Positions 59,283-64,000 of a stretch of 64,000 bases of DNA are shown here, piece after piece (the first letter of the stretch is position 1; every line of letters begins with the position of its first letter). Source of the DNA: Litoditis marina (Eukaryota; Nematoda; Chromadorea; Rhabditida; Rhabditidae); NCBI GenBank assembly GCA_964036275.1, contig OZ038440.1:620001-684000 (forward strand), written 5' to 3'. The notes below the pieces were generated by a model. That model ran no database searches. It was given only the letters and a program-made list of their open reading frames with translations, and was not told the DNA's origin. Position numbers and translations under genes: made by a program.

Positions 59283-62200
59283 TTACGTGAGTCGAGTGGT
59301 GCTGCTACTGTTGAGCAGTCGCGAGGTTGCAAATAGTCCCATCATTCGGTACACCGCATACACACTGTCATGCAGTTCCTAAACAAACCAAACTAAGTGA
59401 ACAATGAGAACGCGGAATATGTTACGTAAGTGAATTTTGTAGACAGCGGTGAAATTGCTGGAAACAGTGCCCTAACAAGAACTGTGAACACCTGCTCAAT
59501 TTTTTAACATTAGCTTTTTGCTTTTATAACCCACAATAACTTAATCTTCCCTATTATTCCGTTTTATTAGTGAATTAGTATTCGTTATTATGCTATCAAG
59601 GGGGTTAGAGACAGCTGGCGTACCCCGTACTCGCTCCACAGTGTCTCCGTGACACAGCCCAATCGAACGGCGATCAGATGACCATACTGCACGAGAATGG
59701 TGGCCTTCAACTGGGGGACGAACTGATTCTCACGACGCTTTCCGAACTCAGCCTGAACATGGAAACAGTCGAGCATTGATAACAATAATTAGGTGTAAAG
59801 AAGAGGTACTCTGGATCAATGAATGAAGAGCGATATGGATACAGGGGTGACCACAAGTTGCACGCGTGCAACATTTTTGAGGGGAGGGAGGTCGTAAAGG
59901 CCTCAACAGGCCGAAAATTTTCAGAAATAGTGGTGATTTTTGCCGATTTTTGTGAAATTCTCGCAATTTTGAAGAAAAATTTCGTATTTTTCGGCGAATT
60001 TCTATTTTTTAAAGGGGAGGGGTCGTACCAGCGGTAGGATCGGTCAACATTTTGGTCACCCCTGTATGGATATGGGGGCAGGCAGAGAGAAAGGGGGAGA
60101 GAGTGGAAGTGAAAGAGAGAAAAACGAGAGAGAGAGATAGAGAGAAACAGAGGTGGAAAGCGGATTGATTACCTCCAGTACGGAGGTCTGGAACCCGGCC
60201 GTATGTAGTTCGACCTTCTGTCTGGCCTGTCGAAGATCCTTCTCCTTTGCCAGCAAAGTCTTCATTGCAGCCAGGAACTGATCATGAGACTGAACAAAAA
60301 GGATCACATATCGAAGAATGAAAGCCTAAATAAAAAACTTTTCTTGTCAGATAAGAAAAAATGAAAACTACTCTCATATTTACCATATTTACAAAACATA
60401 TAGAAAAAAGTACGTAGTACCGCATCAGACAATCACAAACATGTATAAAAACTCAGAACGAGAAAATTCAGCAAAAATAATGGATATTTCATACGTTATT
60501 CGAATATTTCGCAATAAATACTAGACTCTCCGCTACTACACACATTGGGATAAACATAGACTTTTATTCAAAGCTGTAAATAGGCCAGGTTTCCCCGCTG
60601 GGTATTGATTTTCCAGCTGGAGGGAACACTTTAAAGCTCATTTTTGGTTGCTAGAGATTATATATTGGATCCCCACGTATCGCGACACAACAATTAACAC
60701 CTTTAGTGACCGCTTCAGAACAGAAATTAGAAAAAAACGAGAATCAACAATATAGCACCATGGAAAAAGAAAAAAGAGGTTTGAAAGAATTGTAAATATT
60801 AACTAGCGATAGAGACCCGATAGAGATAATATTTTTCGAAAATGAATCACACATTTGAAAAAATGGGACGTCAAACTAATGGTCAAATGGTGACAGCTGC
60901 GCTGATTAAGTAACGTTCTGAGGAAACTACAAATTGAAATGAATTAGTTGATCAGCCCATAGCCCAAAACATTGCGCGAAACTTACAAGGTCCGACCATT
61001 TTTCACAGGGGAACCAGTTTTCGATTGAAAAGGGTCAAACTTTAACAAGTTGCCCTGTATTGATATGCAAAAAAGCGGGCTTCTAAAGTTAAAGACTCAA
61101 TTTTGATGACATTGCCAAACAGTTGTCACCAACCTCCTTGACATTGTGAACAGTTGGTTCGGTTTTCCTGAATACGGAGGGGACCGGTTTGAGTAGATTC
61201 AACAATTCCGTCTTGTGCGAACTCTCCCCACAGGCTATTGCGGACATCTGGAAACAGACAACAGCTGCTCAGAGGCACAGACAAAACAAAACACGAAACA
61301 CCATTCTAGTCCCAAATGGAAACGGAAGACAAACAACTTATGCGAGAATCTCTTATTGGCGGCGAGATCTAATTTAGAAAGTAGTAGAATGTAGAATGCA
61401 CAGAACAACTTCAGATTTCAATCAAGCATAGAGTGGTGAACGATACTATTTTTGTTTCAATGACCCATGCGCTTAGACTCTTAATTACAATATCATAAAC
61501 TAAATACTAAATCAAAAGCCTCGCGATGCATACTACATATACATACGGAACATTGACCTTATCCAAAGTGGTAACTCTCTAGCCCAAACGTGTGTATATA
61601 TATATATATATATAAAGTTAGAAGGATGCGAACATGTCAAGACAATTTCAATTCAGATAGAAGTTCATACCTCTCGATACTCTTCGGCGCGCATTGAATC
61701 CGTAAGTATATTCAGCTTACTCAATGCATCCGGATTCTGACCGGCCTGTAATAAATATATGTCCACATGAAAATGAATGAAAGTCAATTTCTAAGCTAGA
61801 TTTCGGTATCATTGTTTTACGTTGAATGCTGTAAAACCTTCTAACCTAAAACCAAAAAAGCCGCATGACGCTTTTGTACTTATCTGAATGACGCATTCCG
61901 ATCTTAATAAAACTTTTTTCACTGTTCGATTAGTAGTTGAAATGTATCCACGAGTCAACAACCAACCAGGTGGTAGATGGAAGATGACTGTTCCGAATGA
62001 TCTGCCCCCTTTGAACTGACAGCTGTAGCGTACACTTCGAGCTCACTGAAAAAACATATAAATTAACTGCGGAGTTAAATATGTAAAATCATTCACAATA
62101 ATGTCTATCTGGCCCATGTACGCATTACTGCACCATGTACAACCTTGCGGCAAGCTAAAATTTACACGCTCTTTCGTTTGCAGGCAAGTAAAAAAAAACT

Positions 62201-62968
62201 AAAAATGTCAAATTGCCTAAAACAGACTAAACTATGACAGCCAGCGCTAGAATGACCCACTTGTACAACTTCTCCACCTCCTTCACAGTCCTCACCGTCT
62301 CTTCTGTACTCTGATTGTTCCTCGATCGATACATCACGTCTCGCAACTTTCTAATGAGATGTTGAGCTATAAAAATACTTTGTCTTCGAGCTCTTCCGTT
62401 CTTCCTGTCCCCTTCACTCGCTTTCGAAATACTGTGTTTGTAGTTTGATTCTGATGCGAGTTAGCCAACACTCCGCCGTGCTGTTTTTCAGAACGAGACT
62501 ACAACTCATTTATAGTAACAATTATACCCAAATAAACACCATTAAGAGCGAACTTGAGTTGCGATACTATCCCCTGAACCCAAACAAACCTCTGTAAATA
62601 TGACCATATCATTTTGTTAACTTGTTGTTGTTTATATACCTGATCTTACCAACGATAACGAACTTGAGTTGTGATAGTCTCCCCTAAACCTTTGTAAATA
62701 GGACGATACCTTAAAGCGAACTTGAGTTGCGATAATATCCCTAAACCCAGATAAAATTCCAAACATGAGCATACCATTTTGTTTACTTGCTGTTGTTTAC
62801 ATAAATTATCCTACCATTGAGGGCGAACTTGAGTTGAGAGACGGAGGGTGGTGCCGCTCTGTTTGTCCTCAGTTGGGGGGAATGGGTGGCGGGGGCGGCG
62901 GCAGAGGGACGAGAGACTGGTCTCAACACACGCACTCCACGTTTCACATCCACCGGCGTGGACGACAT
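59283..62968 (-). CDS. Unidentified BAR/coiled-coil-like protein
   Basis: Probable exons are 62968-62815, 62350-62261, 62045-61967, 61745-61671, 61248-61134, 60289-60173, 59752-59624 and 59378-59283. The N-terminus is MSSTPVDVKRGVRVLRP and then Ala/Pro-rich. Helical stretches follow: KLRDVMYRSRNNQ, TVRTVKEVEKLY, NPDALSKLNILTDSMRAEEY, FLAAMKTLLAKEKDLRQARQ, then NQFVPQLKATILVQYGHLI. The protein ends NSSSTTRLT at TAA, with AATAAA some 50 bases on (complement of 59227-59232). The long charged helices ending in a K/R-rich helix resemble BAR-type membrane-binding proteins, but no family can be named. Joins 1-2 and 5-6 do not keep phase, so exons are missing or the assembly has a small error; a candidate exon near 60988-61040 (ENWFPCEKWSDL) carries an in-frame TGA at its start. 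A gttgccag acceptor abuts the ATG. Confidence 0.6.
61590..61615. repeat. (TA)n microsatellite
   Basis: About eleven TA units lie in intron 4 of the BAR-like gene, 55 bases upstream of exon 5's neighbour at 61671. Confidence 0.85.
62510..62840 (-). repeat. Tandem copies of an exon end plus 5' splice site
   Basis: CAACTCAAGTTCG on the minus strand occurs four times, near 62836, 62730, 62671 and 62562, each followed within 10 bases by a GT (GTAGG, GTATC, GTAAG, GTGTT). The first copy is the 3' end of exon 1 of the BAR-like gene; the others lie in its first intron and share longer flanks such as AAACAACARCAAGT. Confidence 0.7.
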
Positions 62969-63877
62969 CTGGCAACTAATTAATTACTTTAACACATTTT
63001 ATATATGTACTATGTATAATAATATACTGTAAAGACATACTAGTGATCAAATGGATAGTCACTCGAAACGCATCATAAATCGGCCACGTTAACGTTAAAC
63101 AAAGGTAAAGTACACATGTGTGACTTTCACGTGATCATTTCATTGACTTCAAATGAGAATGCAACTGCGATCATGAAGCAAATGTAGACCTGCACGAAAC
63201 CATCATGAACATGATGTGAACCTCGGAAGTCCATGAAAAACATTCCAAAAAATGACAAAATGAAAATACCATTACCGAAATCACGTGTACTTTGAGATTC
63301 ATACAGTAAGACAAACACATTTATTAGGCACAACATGCAACAAGCACATGTTTACACATTCTAAAAAACTATGTCTGCCTAGAAATACACTCACAAGAAC
63401 ACAAACATCAGAAACAACCGTAGAACAGCTTCAAAAACAAACCTAATCTGCAAAGTTCAAAAACAAACCCGTACATTCACAGAAAAAAAACAATACCGAG
63501 ACCATTTCAAATAAGAACTACATATGACTACGATTACAACGTGAGCTGATGATAAAATAAATGAGCCATCAATAGAATAATAAGCTTGTCATACCTGTAA
63601 TCAGTGACAGTGTCATGAGAGTTCCTGTTTGCTTGAATGACGCGCGGTTAAGTCGAGCAAACTACGTGAAACGTGAATCAACATAACTCATATGTCCAGT
63701 GACAAAAATCAAGGCTTTCCTAGTACAATTTCGAGCGAGAAGTGAGCTGACTGGGTGATATGTGATGCACTAGAGATCAACAATGAATCTACTTAGGCTT
63801 GGAGCACAACATTCAAAAATACAAACCGAAAGGTAACATGCAGCCATATACCGTGCATGTACCTCGATGGCGACTGT
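62969..63877. other. Spacer between BAR-like gene and FIGNL1-like gene
   Basis: AT-rich with no supported exon. It holds the upstream region of the BAR-like gene and the 3' UTR of the neighbouring gene on the same strand. Confidence 0.5.
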
Positions 63878-64000
63878 TCATAGTAGACATCCAAACTTCT
63901 TGTCCCAAGCCTCATAGGCTATTAGGTCCTGGTCTACCACAGTCGGTCGAACTACCCGAACGGCCTCTTCGAAATCAGTCAGCGTAATCGGCCGAATCTG
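63878..64000 (-). CDS. FIGNL1: C-terminus of a FIGNL1-like AAA ATPase (partial, cut by window edge)
   Basis: The last 40 codons begin at the window edge and end with TGA at 63878-63880. They read PITLTDFEEAVRVVRPTVV and then DLIAYEAWDKKFGCLL. This is the C-terminal helix region of the meiotic AAA clade (fidgetin, spastin, katanin, VPS4). Human FIGNL1 has very similar wording (FENAF, VRPSVS, WNKTFGCG), and the cysteine near the end favours FIGNL1 over spastin. FIGNL1 is a nuclear AAA ATPase that acts on RAD51 in homologous recombination. The catalytic core is outside the window, so the assignment rests on the tail only. Confidence 0.7.
   Translation of the reverse strand, partial: QIRPITLTDFEEAVRVVRPTVVDQDLIAYEAWDKKFGCLL

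Overview
This window is nuclear DNA of an invertebrate animal. It has spliced genes with many short GT-AG introns, AATAAA polyadenylation signals and abundant foldback or MITE-like repeats. A complete innexin points to a protostome (a cnidarian or ctenophore is possible). In all 13 genes whose start I could place, a consensus 3' splice acceptor (usually tttcag or ttctag) lies 0-11 bases upstream of the initiator ATG, with no visible upstream coding exon. That pattern is what spliced-leader trans-splicing produces, as in flatworms, rotifers and some other lophotrochozoans. I therefore favour a lophotrochozoan, perhaps a flatworm; the species cannot be fixed from the sequence.

Layout. 490-1279 (+): last exons of an unrecognised gene. 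4260-12518 (-): three co-oriented housekeeping genes in the order BSDC1 > RPB9 (POLR2I) > LAMTOR2, closely spaced like a possible operon. 13210-15762 (+): DCPS scavenger decapping enzyme, divergent from BSDC1. 16421-25957 (+): NDOR1 diflavin reductase, with a seven-helix receptor nested on the same strand inside its largest intron (21190-23533). 26319-27867 (-): a small secreted Gln/Asn-rich, probably GPI-anchored protein. 27868-32419: repeat-rich spacer. 32420-36891 (+): a secreted Arg/Pro/Glu-rich repetitive protein, followed by a second small secreted protein (37328-39153, +). 39447-43531 (-): AMT, the glycine cleavage T-protein. 43945-44085 (-): an orphan terminal exon. 45373-47012 (+): a small mitochondrial-type membrane protein. 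47704-54209 (-): innexin, 13 exons. 54300-59230: long spacer. 59283-62968 (-): an unidentified BAR/coiled-coil-like protein. 63878-64000 (-): C-terminus of a FIGNL1-like AAA ATPase running off the window.

The conserved genes serve unrelated cellular functions (lysosomal Rag-Ragulator signalling, Pol II transcription, mRNA cap turnover, cytosolic Fe-S assembly, mitochondrial glycine cleavage, gap junctions). The lineage-specific part is the 26-39 kb block of three secreted or anchored low-complexity proteins. The introns and spacers hold a striking set of inverted-repeat elements. The largest is a 1.2-kb palindrome with a tRNA-like module in each arm, filling most of an innexin intron.

Exon boundaries were read by eye from splice consensus, reading phase and family similarity. 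In the conserved genes every coding exon keeps phase except where stated.
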